Assembly (NCBI RefSeq): GCF_018446385.1
Contig: NC_055991.1
Coordinates: forward strand, 117,967,794-118,031,793
Direction of reading: 5' to 3'
DNA length: 64,000 nucleotides
From: Zingiber officinale
Lineage: Eukaryota; Streptophyta; Magnoliopsida; Zingiberales; Zingiberaceae
Shown here: positions 42,601-54,291 of the stretch, in pieces
Layout: every line of letters begins with the position of its first letter
Numbering within the stretch: the stretch's first letter is position 1
Notes under the pieces: model-generated
Told to the model about the DNA's origin: nothing
What the model saw: only the letters and a program-made list of their open reading frames with translations
Databases searched by the model: none
Program-made: the position numbers and the translations under genes

Positions 42601-44178
42601 TGATTTCGCCTCTGGAACTCTGATTTCAGCACTCTGGCGTGCCGAAATACCCCATACGACTATCTAATACCTGATAAGCTATTTAAATAACATGTAGAAA
42701 CATTCTAACAAGGTTAACAGCAGTTTATAATTGACTTGTAGGGTTTAAACATTCTAAGGTTTGAAATACTTGAAATGAGAAACTAAACCACAAGGTGCTA
42801 AAGTTCAATTGCTAAGTCCCCTAAGGACCTTTGATTCCAGTTCCTGCCACACACACCACCTTCGCATTGACCTCCAGCCTCCACTGCTAGTCCATTTTCC
42901 TTTTACCTGTATCTGCAGTATAAGGAAAATAGTATCTGTAAGCTAAGAGCTTAGTAAGAAACCATCTACCTCACTAAATCATGCATACGATGCAAATATG
43001 CTTGTAAATCATGCTTTTGAAAAAAAAACATACTGAAGATGCAAGCATGGCATGGCATGGTATCATACAAGCATGGCATATCTAATACTGAACATATAAA
43101 CTGAACTTAAAACTAGCATCGAAACTGCACTGAAACAACATGCTGAGCTAAACTATCTAAACTGAAGCTGCAATCAAACTCAACTAGCATAACTGTTTTT
43201 GAGTTTTGAAAACTAATACATAATAAGTGAACATAATAAACATACTTTGCGGTGCGCGCATCCCTAACTAGACCCGGGTTTGCAAGTCCCGAATTTAGTA
43301 GGGTCTACTAGGTTATCTAAACCTAGCGACTAGGTTATCTGAACCTTACTAGGATATCTGATCCAGTACAGTGCCACTGAAAATAAAATACTGAATAGCT
43401 AATGCTGTTTTGCTGAAACTAGGTTATCTGAACCTAGGACTAGGTTATCTGAACCTAGAGGCGACTATGGGAGCCCACCCATTGGATATCTAATCCATAT
43501 AAGCTGAAATAACTATTTTACTGGTTTAAATGCTTCTAATGCATTTATCTAAGCTGTTAAAATGCCTAAGTTGCATTTTAGCTGATCTAATCATTTTATC
43601 GAACACTTGGTGTGCCTAAACCCTCCTCTCCATTAGGGAATCGCTTCTAGGCACCCAACAGCGTCTATGATCCCCAACTGAAGGAGAATAGACGTATTCG
43701 GCCCATCTAAAAGCGCTAAACTAATCCCTAATTGGCGAAGAGAGCTAAATACACCCTAGGTATCGATAAAAATCTGCATACATCCTAACTAGAGCATAAA
43801 AACTCAAGCGGAAACTATTATACTGCAGGTGAGGGGTTTCTTACCTTCTAATCGTAATTTCTTACGATTCTATTCGCTAGAACTCCGGTGGAGGTGGTCC
43901 TCTCGACGATCCGCTCACGTCTTCGCGTTCCTCTCGCGGAGGAGAGCCTCTTTCGTGTAGGAGTCGTCGCCGGAAGATGGCCCTAGGGACCTTGGGGCTT
44001 GGTGTGCCGTGCGTGAGGGAGAGGAGAGGGTGGCGTCGGCGTTGAGGGTTTGGAGAGGGAGAAGGTTGCCGAACCAAGCAAAAATAAACCAAACCCACTT
44101 AAACCTTCTATTTATATTAAGTGGTTAATTCGGCTAAACCCAACTTAAATATAATCGTTCCCCTTCCCTTTCAGCACA

Positions 44179-44253
44179 GCCCTGCTGGGTCAACTGGTTA
44201 TGACATTGTCCCTCTAAACCATAGGTCTCGGGTTCAATCCCCGCCTAGGCCGT
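44179..44253 (+). other. tRNA-like sequence in the 3' LTR of E
   Basis: On the + strand, antisense to the element, TGGGTCAACTGG (44186-44197) fits the pol III A box and GGGTTCAATCC (44230-44240) the B box at tRNA-like spacing, with a T-rich stretch downstream. The acceptor arms do not pair, so it is not a functional tRNA gene; a SINE or tRNA relic is likely. Copy in the other LTR at 51343-51417. Confidence 0.55.
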
Positions 44254-44409
44254 TTTACGCTTATATTTCTTTTTGCTACTTCCGCTACTCGGAAAATTCC
44301 GGAAAAATATCTAAAAATTCCAGAAAAATCCTAGAATATTTCTAAAATAGTTTTGAGAATTTTCGGGCGTTACAATCCCCCATACCTTATAAAAAGTTCG
44401 TCCTCGAAC

Positions 44410-47400
44410 TTAGAACAATTCTGGGTACTTCTGTCTCATGCTGGCTTCTGTCTCCCAAGTTGCCTCATCTGCTGTGTGACTGTGCCAAATGACTTTGACT
44501 AATGGTACCTCCTTGTTCCGCAATTTCTTAACTGCTCGGTCTATTATCTGAATAGGCCGACTATCATAGCTGAGGTCCTCGCGGATCTGTACCGACTGGG
44601 GCTCAATCACCTGGGTGGCATCTGGGGTATGCTTCTTCAGCATAGAGACATGAAATACATTGTGGACAGCTGACATCTCCTGAGGTAGCTCTAACTCATA
44701 TGCTACTTTGCCCACTCTCTTCGTGATAAGGTATGGTCCCACGTATCTGGGAGCTAGCTTGCCCTTCTTCCCAAAACGCATTACTCCCCTCATGGGAGCT
44801 ACTCTGAGGAACACTGAATCCCCAACTGAAAACTCTAAGGGTCTGCGCCGCGTATCAGCATAGCTCTTCTGGCGGCTCTGAGCTGTCTCTATCCTCTGGC
44901 GGATCTGCTGTATAGCTGCTGTGGTATCTGCTACTAGATCTGTCTGAAGCTCTAGTTCCTTCTGTTCACCACTCTCATACCAGCAGATTGGAGATCTACA
45001 CCTCCGCCCATAGAGAGCCTCGTAAGGTGCCATGCCGATAGTGGCCTGATAGCTGTTGTTGTATGCAAACTCTGCTAAACTCAGATATTTGCACCAACTC
45101 CCCTTAAAGTCTAGGGCACAAGCTCGGAGCATATCTTCGAGTACCTGATTTACTCGCTCCGTCTGTCCATCTGTCTGAGGATGGAATGCTGTGCTGAACT
45201 TTAGCTTTGTACCCAATGCTGACTGTACACACTCCCAGAAGTGTGATGTGAATCGGCTGTCTCTGTCTGAAATGATGGTTCGTGGGACTCCATGTAGTCT
45301 GACGATCTCCTGGAGATACAACTGAGCTAGCTTCTCCATGGAGTAGGATATCTTGATAGCTAAAAAGTGGGCTGATTTGGTCAACCTGTCGACTATTACC
45401 CAGATGGCATCAAAACCATTCGTGGTTCTGGGTAGTCCCACTATGAAATCCATCGAGATATCCTCCCACTTCCATTCTGGAATCTGTATAGGCTGCAGAA
45501 CTCGTCGCTGATGTTCTGCCTTGACCCTCTGACAGGTGAGGCAGATGCTAACATATCTGGCGATGTCTCGCTTCATCCCGGGCCACCAAAAACGCTTCTT
45601 CAGGTCTTGATACATTTTGGTGGAGCCTGGATGCATCGCGTAGGGAGTCCTGTGAGCCTCATCTAAAATCTGTCTCCGTAGCTCCTCCTGATCTGGAACA
45701 CAGAGTCTGTCGCCAAAATACAACACCCCGCTATCGGACACTCTGAATTCTCTACTTTCTGATTCTGCTAGCCCTTGCTTGATTTTCTGAATCTCAGGGT
45801 CCTGATCCTGAGCTGACTGAATATCACCAAGCAAGGTAGACTCTAAGGTCATAGTAGAGAGCTGTCCCTCGATGAGCTCGAGACCGAAATCCACGATCTC
45901 CTTCTGTAGGGGCGGCGACATGGCTGTAAGAGATAATAAGGTAGCACTGGATTTTCTGCTAAGTGCGTCTGCTACCTTATTGGCTTTCCCTGGATGGTAG
46001 AGGATGTCTATATCGTAGTCCTTGACCAGCTCAAGCCATCTGCGCTGTCGCATATTCAGATCCTTCTGAGTGAAGAAGTACTTCAGACTCTGATGATCTG
46101 TATACACTCTGCACTGAGCTCCATATAAGTAATGTCTCCAAATTTTGAGAGCGAACACTACTGCTGCAAGCTCAAGGTCATGAGTAGGGTAATTCTTCTC
46201 ATAATCCTTGAGTTGTCTGGAGGCATAGGCAATCACCTTGCCGTTTTGCATCAGTACTGCTCCTAGTCCCAACTTAGAGGCATCACTATAGATGTCAAAG
46301 CTGCTGGTGTCGTCTGGTAGAGCCAAAACGGGAGCACTGGTCAACCTCCTTTTTAGCTCGCTGAAGCTGTTCTCACAGTCCTCTGTCCACTGAAATTTCC
46401 TGTTCTTCCTGGTAAGAGCTGTCAGTGGGGAGGCTATCCTGGAGAAGTCCTCTACAAACTTCCGGTAATATCCTGCTAATCCCAGAAAGCTCCTGATTTC
46501 GCTGGCGTTCTTAGGTCTCTTCCAGTTACTTACTGCTTCTATCTTGCTGGGATCCATCATAATACCATCCTTTGAGATGATGTGACCCAGAAAGGACACC
46601 TGATCTAGCCAAAATTCACATTTCGTGAACTTGGCGTAAAGCTGGTTCTGCTGAAGTGTCTGCAATACTAGTTTCAGGTGCTCTGCATGTTCTTCCTGAG
46701 TTCCTGAGTAGATAAGAATGTCATCGATAAACACAATAACAAACTTATCTAAATACTCCCTGAATACCCTGTTCATGAGATCCATGAATGTAGCTGGAGC
46801 ATTGGTCACGCCAAAGGGCATGACCACGAACTCGTAGTGTCCGTATCTGGTTCTGAATGCTGTCTTTGGTATATCCCCTTCTTTAACCTTTACTTGATGA
46901 TAACCTGATCTGAGATCTACCTTAGAGAACACTGATGCCCCCTTCAGCTGATCGAATAGGTCATCTATTCTGGGAAGAGGATACCTGTTTTTGATTGTGA
47001 CCTGGTTCAGTGATCTGTAGTCTATGCATAGTCGCATGCTTCCATCCTTCTTCTTCACGAACAACACAGGCGCTCCCCATGGTGAGTGACTCGGGCGTAT
47101 GAAACCCTTGTCGAGCAGCTCCTGTAATTGCTCCTGAAGTTCCTTCAGTTCTGCTGGAGCCATGCGATAAGGCGCTTTGGAAATGGGATTAGTACCGGGG
47201 AAGAGCTCTATCTCAAATTCAATCTCCCTGTCTGGTGCTAAGCCTGGTAATTCCTCAGGGAAGACTGCTGGGTAGTCACATACGACTTGGACCTCTGCTA
47301 GCTGTTGGTCCTTGCCCTGACTAGTACTGACTACATGTGCTAGGTACCCCGTACATCCCGAATCCATCAACTTCTGGGCCTTCATTGCTGAGAGAAATCT

Positions 47401-47463
47401 TCTGGCTTTTCTCTTCGGTTCGCCGAGGTATTCAAACTGTGCTTCTGCTTCGGGTTGGAACAC
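44410..47463 (-). CDS. Element E: pol (reverse transcriptase, RNase H, integrase, chromodomain)
   Basis: 1017-codon frame with no stop. [27 protein letters not shown] near residue 120 (first 20 shown are typical), [20 protein letters not shown], and intact FIDDILIYS near 241. RNase [17 protein letters not shown] near 395 and [11 protein letters not shown]. Integrase: HHCC zinc region ([20 protein letters not shown].. [11 protein letters not shown]) near 615-660, catalytic [23 protein letters not shown] and [10 protein letters not shown]. The chromodomain-like end ([19 protein letters not shown]) could direct insertion to chromatin. Catalytic residues all look intact. The frame begins with GTG because it is separated from the protease by a small deletion near 47500, so it would not be made from gag without a frameshift. 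Confidence 0.92.
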   Translation of the reverse strand: MFQPEAEAQFEYLGEPKRKARRFLSAMKAQKLMDSGCTGYLAHVVSTSQGKDQQLAEVQVVCDYPAVFPEELPGLAPDREIEFEIELFPGTNPISKAPYRMAPAELKELQEQLQELLDKGFIRPSHSPWGAPVLFVKKKDGSMRLCIDYRSLNQVTIKNRYPLPRIDDLFDQLKGASVFSKVDLRSGYHQVKVKEGDIPKTAFRTRYGHYEFVVMPFGVTNAPATFMDLMNRVFREYLDKFVIVFIDDILIYSGTQEEHAEHLKLVLQTLQQNQLYAKFTKCEFWLDQVSFLGHIISKDGIMMDPSKIEAVSNWKRPKNASEIRSFLGLAGYYRKFVEDFSRIASPLTALTRKNRKFQWTEDCENSFSELKRRLTSAPVLALPDDTSSFDIYSDASKLGLGAVLMQNGKVIAYASRQLKDYEKNYPTHDLELAAVVFALKIWRHYLYGAQCRVYTDHQSLKYFFTQKDLNMRQRRWLELVKDYDIDILYHPGKANKVADALSRKSSATLLSLTAMSPPLQKEIVDFGLELIEGQLSTMTLESTLLGDIQSAQDQDPEIQKIKQGLAESESREFRVSDSGVLYFGDRLCVPDQEELRRQILDEAHRTPYAMHPGSTKMYQDLKKRFWWPGMKRDIARYVSICLTCQRVKAEHQRRVLQPIQIPEWKWEDISMDFIVGLPRTTNGFDAIWVIVDRLTKSAHFLAIKISYSMEKLAQLYLQEIVRLHGVPRTIISDRDSRFTSHFWECVQSALGTKLKFSTAFHPQTDGQTERVNQVLEDMLRACALDFKGSWCKYLSLAEFAYNNSYQATIGMAPYEALYGRRCRSPICWYESGEQKELELQTDLVADTTAAIQQIRQRIETAQSRQKSYADTRRRPLEFSVGDSVFLRVAPMRGVMRFGKKGKLAPRYVGPYLITKRVGKVAYELELPQEMSAVHNVFHVSMLKKHTPDATQVIEPQSVQIREDLSYDSRPIQIIDRAVKKLRNKEVPLVKVIWHSHTADEATWETEASMRQKYPELF

Positions 47464-47483
47464 GACTTTCTGTTTACGGCACT

Positions 47484-49052
47484 CTATGGAAGCACCGTAT
47501 CCATTCCCAGGATGACGTCGTAGTCAGTCATTTCTAGCAGGATCAGATCACAGAAGAGTTCCCTGTCTGCTATAATGACTGGCACTGCTCTGAGCCAGTG
47601 CGTGGATGCCATAACTTCTCCTGAAGGTAGTGTCGTCAAGAACTGACCACTGAGTAATTCTGATGGTATTTCTAATTTTTCGGAGAACACCCTGGCTACG
47701 TATGAATGGGTTGCCCCAGTATCAAATAAAACAGTAGCACTATACTGAAAAATGCTAATCTGACCTGTGACGACTGTCGAGGCATTGGCTACGTCCTCTC
47801 TGGTGAGTGAGTAGATCCTCGCGTTCGCCATAGCTGGAGGGGCTTCTAATCTGCCCTGGCTGATAAGGGGACCTTCTAGAGCAGACTGCATCTGATATAA
47901 CTGCGCTGGCTGGCCTGCATGCTGAATCTGCTGTGGCTGAGGAAGACCAGTCTTGTTCGGGCACTGCTTGGCCATGTGCCCTTCTTGTCCACATTCAAAG
48001 CATCCTCGCGTGCCCTTGCGGCAAACCCCAGGGTGGAATTTCCCACAAGTAGCACACTTTGGATAACTGGGTCGCTTGCTAGATGGTCCTCCTTTTGAGT
48101 CACTCCCTGATTTGCGCTTGCTGTTGGAGTTCCCCTTCCAGTTAGAGCTGTGGCCTTGCTGTTTTTGAGTGTGAGAGCTTCCTTGGCCTTTGGACTCTGA
48201 GGAGACCTGCTTCTGCTGCTTTATGCTGTTCTGATAATGTTCTGTGGTCAAGGCGCTGCTCACTAACTCCTCTGTGGTTTGTGGCTTATGTACGCCACCA
48301 GCCACGTTCACTGCTATCTCTGGCCTCAGCATCTTGAGCATCAACCGGATTCGCTCCTTCTCTGTGCTGACTAGCTCTGGGCATAAACGAGCCAACCTGT
48401 TGAATTTCTTCACGGCTTCCTCCACTGAGAGGTTGCCCTGGCGAAATTCAATGAACTCGTCGTAGCGGCGGTCTGTAACTCGCATGTGAAAGAATTCCTC
48501 GAAGAACTCTTTCTCGAAGTCAGCCCATGACATCTGATTCACTGGGCGCTTCGCTCTAACTCTCTCCCACCATATGCTAGCGTCCCCTGTCAGGCAGAAG
48601 GAAGCACATTTAACCTTCTCCTGTTCCGGCCAGTCTAGAAGCTCCATTATCCTCTCCAGTGTTTTGAACCATGCTTGAGCATCCCATGGTTCGCTAGTGC
48701 CTGAGAAATTCTCGGGCTTAACTCTCTGCCACTGGATTAGGTAAGCTTCTTTCCTTAGCTCAGCTGCTGGGACCACTGGTGCTGGTATTGGTGCTGTTGG
48801 CTGAACTGGTGGAACCTCTATAAATGCTGGGGTTGCTAAGTTCGGTTCCGGGGTGACGGTAGGAGTATGCTGCTGGTTAGCCTTTAAGGTGGCTATTTCC
48901 TGTTGCTGTTCAGCTAGCTGCTGCTGTAACTGAGCCACCAACGCTGCAAGATCTGGAGGGGGCACTGAACTGCCTGCCTCCTGCTGGGGCTCAGTAGCTG
49001 GTGCCCGCTTAGCTGGGCGTCCTCGTGCCATTTCTAATGACATAGAGAACAT
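47484..49052 (-). CDS. Element E: gag and protease
   Basis: 522 codons. [15 protein letters not shown] near the start (the ATG at residue 8 is as likely as the first) is followed by a Gln-rich coiled coil. The gag core follows ([40 protein letters not shown]), then a basic Ser/Lys linker, a CCHC knuckle ([14 protein letters not shown]) near residue 354, and the protease with [15 protein letters not shown] near 441. It ends [13 protein letters not shown]. The codons expected next ([11 protein letters not shown]) are present in another frame, so about ten bases were lost after GMD. Gag and protease domains themselves look intact. Confidence 0.9.
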   Translation of the reverse strand: MFSMSLEMARGRPAKRAPATEPQQEAGSSVPPPDLAALVAQLQQQLAEQQQEIATLKANQQHTPTVTPEPNLATPAFIEVPPVQPTAPIPAPVVPAAELRKEAYLIQWQRVKPENFSGTSEPWDAQAWFKTLERIMELLDWPEQEKVKCASFCLTGDASIWWERVRAKRPVNQMSWADFEKEFFEEFFHMRVTDRRYDEFIEFRQGNLSVEEAVKKFNRLARLCPELVSTEKERIRLMLKMLRPEIAVNVAGGVHKPQTTEELVSSALTTEHYQNSIKQQKQVSSESKGQGSSHTQKQQGHSSNWKGNSNSKRKSGSDSKGGPSSKRPSYPKCATCGKFHPGVCRKGTRGCFECGQEGHMAKQCPNKTGLPQPQQIQHAGQPAQLYQMQSALEGPLISQGRLEAPPAMANARIYSLTREDVANASTVVTGQISIFQYSATVLFDTGATHSYVARVFSEKLEIPSELLSGQFLTTLPSGEVMASTHWLRAVPVIIADRELFCDLILLEMTDYDVILGMDTVLP

Positions 49053-49240
49053 ACATAACTAAAGCATTCATAGTTTCACAACTACTGATATCATGTCTAA
49101 AAACTATCATATACTAGCATGCTTCAGGTATATATAAACATGAACTGAAATAAGAAAGCAAGGAACATATAGAGAGTAGAGGTATTCTTACTTGGAAGCT
49201 GCAGGTACAATGCTGATGTGTGTGTAGGAAGTATGGAACC

Positions 49241-49257
49241 TGGCTCTGATACCACTC
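49241..49257 (-). other. Primer binding site of E
   Basis: GGCTCTGATACCACTC complements initiator tRNA-Met and abuts the 5' LTR at 49258. Confidence 0.85.
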
Positions 49258-51538
49258 TGTAACGACCCGCCTTCTGGGTACTAGGCTGTAAGGCGAACCG
49301 CTACAGTTACGCTAAGCTATACTACTGTAGCTAAATTACTAATGCGGAAAACTGGGCTGAATAAAATTTTTCTTTTACTAAACTATTGGGGTTGCCTCTG
49401 TTAACTCTGTGAGAGTGAGATTCCACGTCCCACTACCTTCTAGATGTTCATAGCTAGGCTGAGGAGGCGAAATTGGAGCTTTGGATCGGTCCGTGGAACG
49501 ATCCATTGAGCCCCACGCGAACACTGGCTGGATCGGTCTGGGGACCGATCCAGTAGAGGCTGGATCGGTCGGCAGACCGATCCAGGTATAGCTGGATCGG
49601 TCGGCTGACCGATCCAGGTATAGCTGGATCGGTCGGCTGACCGATCCAGGAGGATACAGTATGCTACTGTATCTCACTGGATCGGTCGGCCGACCGATCC
49701 AGTGGCACTGCTCAGGCACTGATCGGTCTGGAGACCGATCAGTGTCTGATTTCGGCCGGGAATTCTGATTTCAGCACTCTGGCGTGCCAAAATACCCCAT
49801 ACAACTATCTAATACCTGATAAGCTATTTTAGTAACATGTAGGAACATTCTAACAAGGTTAACAGCAGTTTATAACCATCTTGTAGGGTTTAAATATTCT
49901 AAGGTTTAAAATACTTGAAATGAGAACTAAACCACAAAGTGCTAAAGTTCAATTGCTAAGTTCCCTAAGGACCTTTGATTCCAGTTCCTGCCACACACAC
50001 CACCTTCGCATTGACCTCCAGCCTTCACTGCTAGTCCATTTTCCTTTTACCTGTATCTGCAGTATAAGGAAAATAGTATCTGTAAGCTAAGAGCTTAGTA
50101 AGAAACCATCTACCTCACTAAATCATGCATACGATGCAAATATGCTTGTAAATCATGCTTTTGAAAAAAAAACATACTGAAGATGCAAGCATGGCATGGC
50201 ATGGTATCATACAAGCATGGCATATCTAATACTGAACATATAAACTGAACTTAAAACTAGCATCGAAACTGCACTGAAACAACATGCTGAGCTAAACTAT
50301 CTAAACTGAAGCTGCAATCAAACTCAACTAGCATAACTGTTTTTGAGTTTTGAAAACTAATACATAATAAGTGAACATAATAAACATACTGTTGGGCCCG
50401 GCAACTGTACTTGCTGTGCGCGCATCCCTAACTAGACCCGGGTTTGCAAGTCCCGAATTTAGTAGGGTCTACTAGGTTATCTAAACCTAGCGACTAGGTT
50501 ATCTGAACCTTACTAGGATATCTGATCCAGTACAGTGCCACTGAAAATAAAATACTGAATAGCTAATGCTGTTTTGCTGAAACTAGGTTATCTGAACCTA
50601 GGACTAGGTTATCTGAACCTAGAGGCGACTATGGGAGCCCACCCATTGGATATCTAATCCATATAAGCTGAAATAACTATTTTACTGGTTTAAATGCTTC
50701 TAATGCATTTATCTAAGCTGTTAAAATGCCTAAGTTGCATTTTAGCTGATCTAATCATTTTATCGAACACTTGGTGTGCCTAAACCCTCCTCTCCATTAG
50801 GGAATCGCTTCTAGGCACCCAACAGCGTCTATGATCCCCAACTGAAGGAGAATAGACGTATTCGGCCCATCTAAAAGCGCTAAACTAATCCCTAATTGGC
50901 GAAGAGAGCTAAATACACCCTAGGTATCGATAAAAATCTGCATACATCCTAACTAGAGCATAAAAACTCAAGCGGAAACTATTATACTGCAGGTGAGGGG
51001 TTTCTTACCTTCTAATCGTAATTTCTTACGATTCTATTCGCTAGAACTCCGGTGGAGGTGGTCCTCTCGACGATCCGCTCACGTCTTCGCGTTCCTCTCG
51101 CGGAGGAGAGCCTCTTTCGTGTAGGAGTCGTCGCCGGAAGATGGCCCTAGGGACCTTGGGGCTTGGTGTGCCGTGCGTGAGGGAGAGGAGAGGGTGGCGT
51201 CGGCGTTGAGGGTTTGGAGAGGGAGAAGGTTGCCGAACCAAGCAAAAATAAACCAAACCCACTTAAACCTTCTATTTATATTAAGTGGTTAATTCGGCTA
51301 AACCCAACTTAAATATAATCGTTCCCCTTCCCTTTCAGCACAGCCCTGCTGGGTCAACTGGTTATGACATTGTCCCTCTAAACCATAGGTCTCGGGTTCA
51401 ATCCCCGCCTAGGCCGTTTTACGCTTATATTTCTTTTTGCTACTTCCGCTACTCGGAAAATTCCGGAAAAATATCTAAAAATTCCAGAAAAATCCTAGAA
51501 TATTTCTAAAATAGTTTTGAGAATTTTCGGGCGTTACA
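49258..51538 (-). repeat. 5' LTR of element E
   Basis: 2281 bp. Identical or nearly so to the 3' LTR over the first 330 bp and over the last 1.5 kb, but clearly different between about 49590 and 50010, and with a 20-odd-bp insertion (TGTTGGGCCCGGCAAC) near 50391. Contains a palindrome array (49490-49745) and a tRNA-like copy (51343-51417). Confidence 0.95.
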
Positions 51539-51543
51539 AAACA

Positions 51544-52900
51544 TGTCATTGGCCAAATTATCTCGCCAATCGCTAAATTCACTCGAAGTCTCAATGGTTA
51601 ACACCATGTTTTCACCAATGTCATCTACTTCATCTGGTTGACTATCCAGCCTTCTCTCCAACCTTCTTTCTGTAAGATCCCCAGTCATTTCTCTCCTTAT
51701 AAAATTGTGAAGAAGGCAACATGTCATAATAATTCGATTGTGAGTTTGAATCGGATAATAAGTCGGACTTCTAAGTATTGCCCAATGTATTTTCGGTAGG
51801 CCAAAGCATCTCTCTATCACGTTTCTAGCAGCCGAATGCTTCATATTAAAAACCTCTCGTGGGCTTCTAGGTACTCGACCTTCTTTCCACTCATTTAAAT
51901 GATATTTTTGGCCCCTATATGGTGTTAAAAAGCCTTCACAGTTTGTGTAACCGGCATCGACAAGGTAATAATATCCTATAAATTGAATAAATGTATTAAA
52001 ATAGATCACAAACTCAAAACACAGTAAAGTATTTAGGATATTTTGAAAAATTAATTAGCAAACCATATGGGACTTTTAATCCATTTTTCCTTGTGATTGC
52101 ATCTCGTAGTACTCTACTATCTGCTGTTGAACCTTCCCATCCAGACAACACATATGTAAATTGCATATCTTGGGAACAAGCAGCAAACACATTAGTAGCA
52201 ATTTCACCCTTTCTTGTCCGATATCTAGGTCTATCCTCTGTTGGTATTCTAACTTTAATATGTGTCCCATCTAAAGCTCCCAAACAATTCTAAAAGGAAC
52301 AACAAGAAGAAAATGAGAAAAAAACTTCATAAATCATTACTTTAAAAACAAATATAATAATTACCGTAAACTATTTTCATCTCCAATCTATTGAGTCTGC
52401 TGCAATTGGCTCTGGATTTTCAAAAAGTACATTTTGTAGACGAATAACAGCATTCAAAAATAGGGAAAAATGTCTACTTAATGTTTCACCAGACCTTTTA
52501 AATCAAAATTATATAGTTCTATTCTTGACATGATGAGCTAGCAAATGTAATGATATTGTACTTGCTCATCTACTTCCATATATCTTGTTTCTTTCAGGCC
52601 CCCTTCACTTTCGAGCATACAACACAACTTTGTAAAACTACTCCTATTCATTCTTAGCTGTGCTATGCAAGTAGCGTCACTTTCATATGCTAAATTATAT
52701 ATCATCCTCTCCTAGCAAAAACATCATTCACATATCGCCTTTTCAAGCAATAAGATCTATTACGCCTTTCACTAAAATACAACACATTTGAAAAAACCAA
52801 TTCACTATATTCAAGATCTCCAACCAATGCATTAACACAACAACTAGTTTCCTTTTTCTCATTATATTCCTGGTCTTTAAACTAAGACGAGTCATGGCTG
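51544..52900 (-). pseudogene. DDE transposase of Harbinger element H
   Basis: HARBI1-type nuclease on the minus strand. The N-terminal part (52900-52365) is decayed, with recognisable LRMNRSSFTKLCCMLESEGG. After an intron at 52290-52364 (75 bp) comes NCLGALDGTHIKVRIP with the first catalytic Asp, then ATNVFAACSQDMQFTYVLSG. After a second intron near 51977-52068 comes YYLVDAGYTNCEGFLTPYRG with the second Asp, and AARNVIERCFGLPKIHWAIL with the catalytic Glu, so the DDE triad is visible. It ends LANDMF at the insertion of E, with the last codons at 42097-42119. Several stops and frameshifts in the first exon make it inactive. Confidence 0.88.
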
Positions 52901-53611
52901 CAAAAGAAAAAGATAAGATATTTTAGAGGGGAAATAAAAGACTCACCCGATATAGATTATATATAAAGCAGTAATCTAAAAATAGTGGGAGTAATGGTTG
53001 TAACTATTATTATATTTCTTGCACTGACAGAGTCTATTTCGAAGAAAAATAGCAAAGATAACCACCCATCAAGAAAAATTATGTATCTACAAGCAGTTAT
53101 GAATTTCAGAAAAAAAAATTAAAGGTGGAACTTGAGAAAAGATGACAAGGGAGAGGTTCTATAGGCACCGTTGAGAGCCGAGGGAGGGGTTCTGCCGAGG
53201 AGAGGGAGAGGTCTGTCGACACCGTTGCGAGGCGAGGAAGAGGTTCTGTCGGCACCGGAGCGAAGTCAAGGGAGACTAAGTCAAATTAGATTTTAGTGAG
53301 GCGAGGAAGGTTAACCACCAAATTTGCATTAGAGATTAACCAAGCAAGGGTTTAAGGAGGGAGAGTTGTGTCGGCGATTTTGAGGAGGAATTGGTGCGAT
53401 GAGATGAGATTAGGGCTAGATTTGGTATTAAAAAATTTGGGGTTGTAATGTAATCAGATTACGTGTTGTTTAGTTTGTAATCTGGATTACAAAAGGTTAT
53501 TACCTTTTGTAATCCAGATTACATTACATTACGAGTTTAGAATTATACCAAATAAATTAATCAACCGTGTAATATAATCTCAAGGCAGATTACGGTGTAC
53601 CAAACGTAGCC
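52901..53611. other. 5' subterminal region of H
   Basis: Non-coding, presumably promoter and TIR region. Contains a purine/GTC-rich part (53150-53290) and a near-terminal perfect inverted repeat at 53477-53522. Confidence 0.6.
53477..53522. repeat. Perfect 21-bp inverted repeat near the H terminus
   Basis: Arms 53477-53497 and 53502-53522 are exact complements around a 4-base loop (TATT). The arm sequence starts GTAATCTGGATTAC. Confidence 0.93.
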
Positions 53612-53614
53612 TTA

Positions 53615-54072
53615 ATGTCAAGCATGCTTATGCATTCCTAGGCCTAAGGCCTAGTGCAGATACTTTATAATACACTTTGGAAATATAAAGCACCTCTGAA
53701 ATACTCCTTCCCACGTTGGGTGGGTGCAAAGCTTGAGCAACTTTTGACAAAAGATTGAATCTGCTACTTAGAGATGAATAGAATAGACTTATACCACCAT
53801 ATGAAATTTGTCTAATCAGCCAACTTGTTGCTTCTAACATAATAATTAACATAGTTAACCACAAGGAGTATGACTACACTCAAAAGTTCTTGCAAGTGGA
53901 TCCACAAAGAAGCCCACGGAACTTCATAGCGAACTTGGGCTAGAAGGATTAGTTTCTCTTGCACGGTATACCAAAGTTGGAGGCTTCGAAGCCTTGCTAC
54001 CTTCGAAGGTCATCATTCACTATCGGAGTAGGTTGTTTGTAAGATTAAAATAAGAATTTTTAAAATTTTGTA
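53615..54072. other. Intergenic sequence, nothing recognised
   Basis: No domain or repeat structure is visible in any frame. The frame at 53628-53864 has no family resemblance. Confidence 0.5.
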
Positions 54073-54082
54073 CTCGGATATC

Positions 54083-54281
54083 TAATTGTGACAAAAGGTG
54101 AATACGCTCGTCCTCAGCACCCTTATCAACGGGCCAACACCCCTGTTAATCCGTTCCAGGGCGGCTACTAGCCTTTGGAATAATGACTAGCATATAAGGG
54201 AGGTATTTACCTCGGCTTTGTCAAAATTCGAACCTCATATCTCATTATGGTAATACCTCATGCGCTAGTCACTAGACCTAT
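54083..54281 (-). mobile_element. tRNA-derived SINE
   Basis: 199 bp on the minus strand. A box-like TAGTGACTAGCGCATGAG is followed by a B box GGTTCGAATTTTG, and the 3' end is CACCTTTTGTCACAATTA. Flanked by perfect 10-bp duplications ctcggatatc at 54073-54082 and 54282-54291. Confidence 0.8.
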
Positions 54282-54291
54282 CTCGGATATC

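Larger units (their letters stand above)
42125..44374 (-). repeat. 3' LTR of element E
   Basis: 2250 bp, TGTAACGACCC...GGGCGTTACA. Palindrome array at 42350-42600, TATAAATAG box on the minus strand near 44107-44118, and a tRNA-like sequence at 44179-44253. The 73-residue frame at 43877-44098 is present unchanged in both LTRs but has no recognisable domain. Confidence 0.96.
42125..51538 (-). mobile_element. Chromodomain Ty3/gypsy element E
   Basis: LTRs are 42125-44374 and 49258-51538, with perfect target duplications aaaca at 42120-42124 and 51539-51543. Primer site complement GGCTCTGATACCACTC precedes the right LTR. Domain order gag, protease, RT, RNase H, integrase, chromodomain makes it a chromovirus-type gypsy element, probably Tekay/Del, an inference from gag and LTR length. 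Most of the two LTRs is almost identical, so it is one of the younger insertions. Confidence 0.96.
37865..53611 (-). mobile_element. PIF/Harbinger DNA transposon (H) holding gypsy element E
   Basis: Terminal inverted repeats GGCTACGTTTGGTA at both ends (37865 and, inverted, 53611) are flanked by TTA at 37862-37864 and 53612-53614, the canonical 3-bp target duplication of this superfamily. Inside, on the minus strand, are a DDE transposase gene (52.9-51.5 kb), a Myb/SANT gene (41.5-40.5 kb) and a captured sacsin fragment. Without E (9.4 kb plus duplication) the element is about 6.3 kb. Subterminal regions are rich in GTAAT/ATTAC repeats. Confidence 0.9.

Noticed and set aside
43877-44098. 73-residue frame, identical in both LTRs of E (also 51041-51262)
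   Set aside because: It is Pro/Arg-rich low-complexity sequence with no domain. Identity follows from the LTRs being copies of each other.
44179-44253. Functional tRNA gene
   Set aside because: A and B boxes fit, but acceptor stems do not pair and the anticodon arm is poor. Kept only as a tRNA-like sequence.
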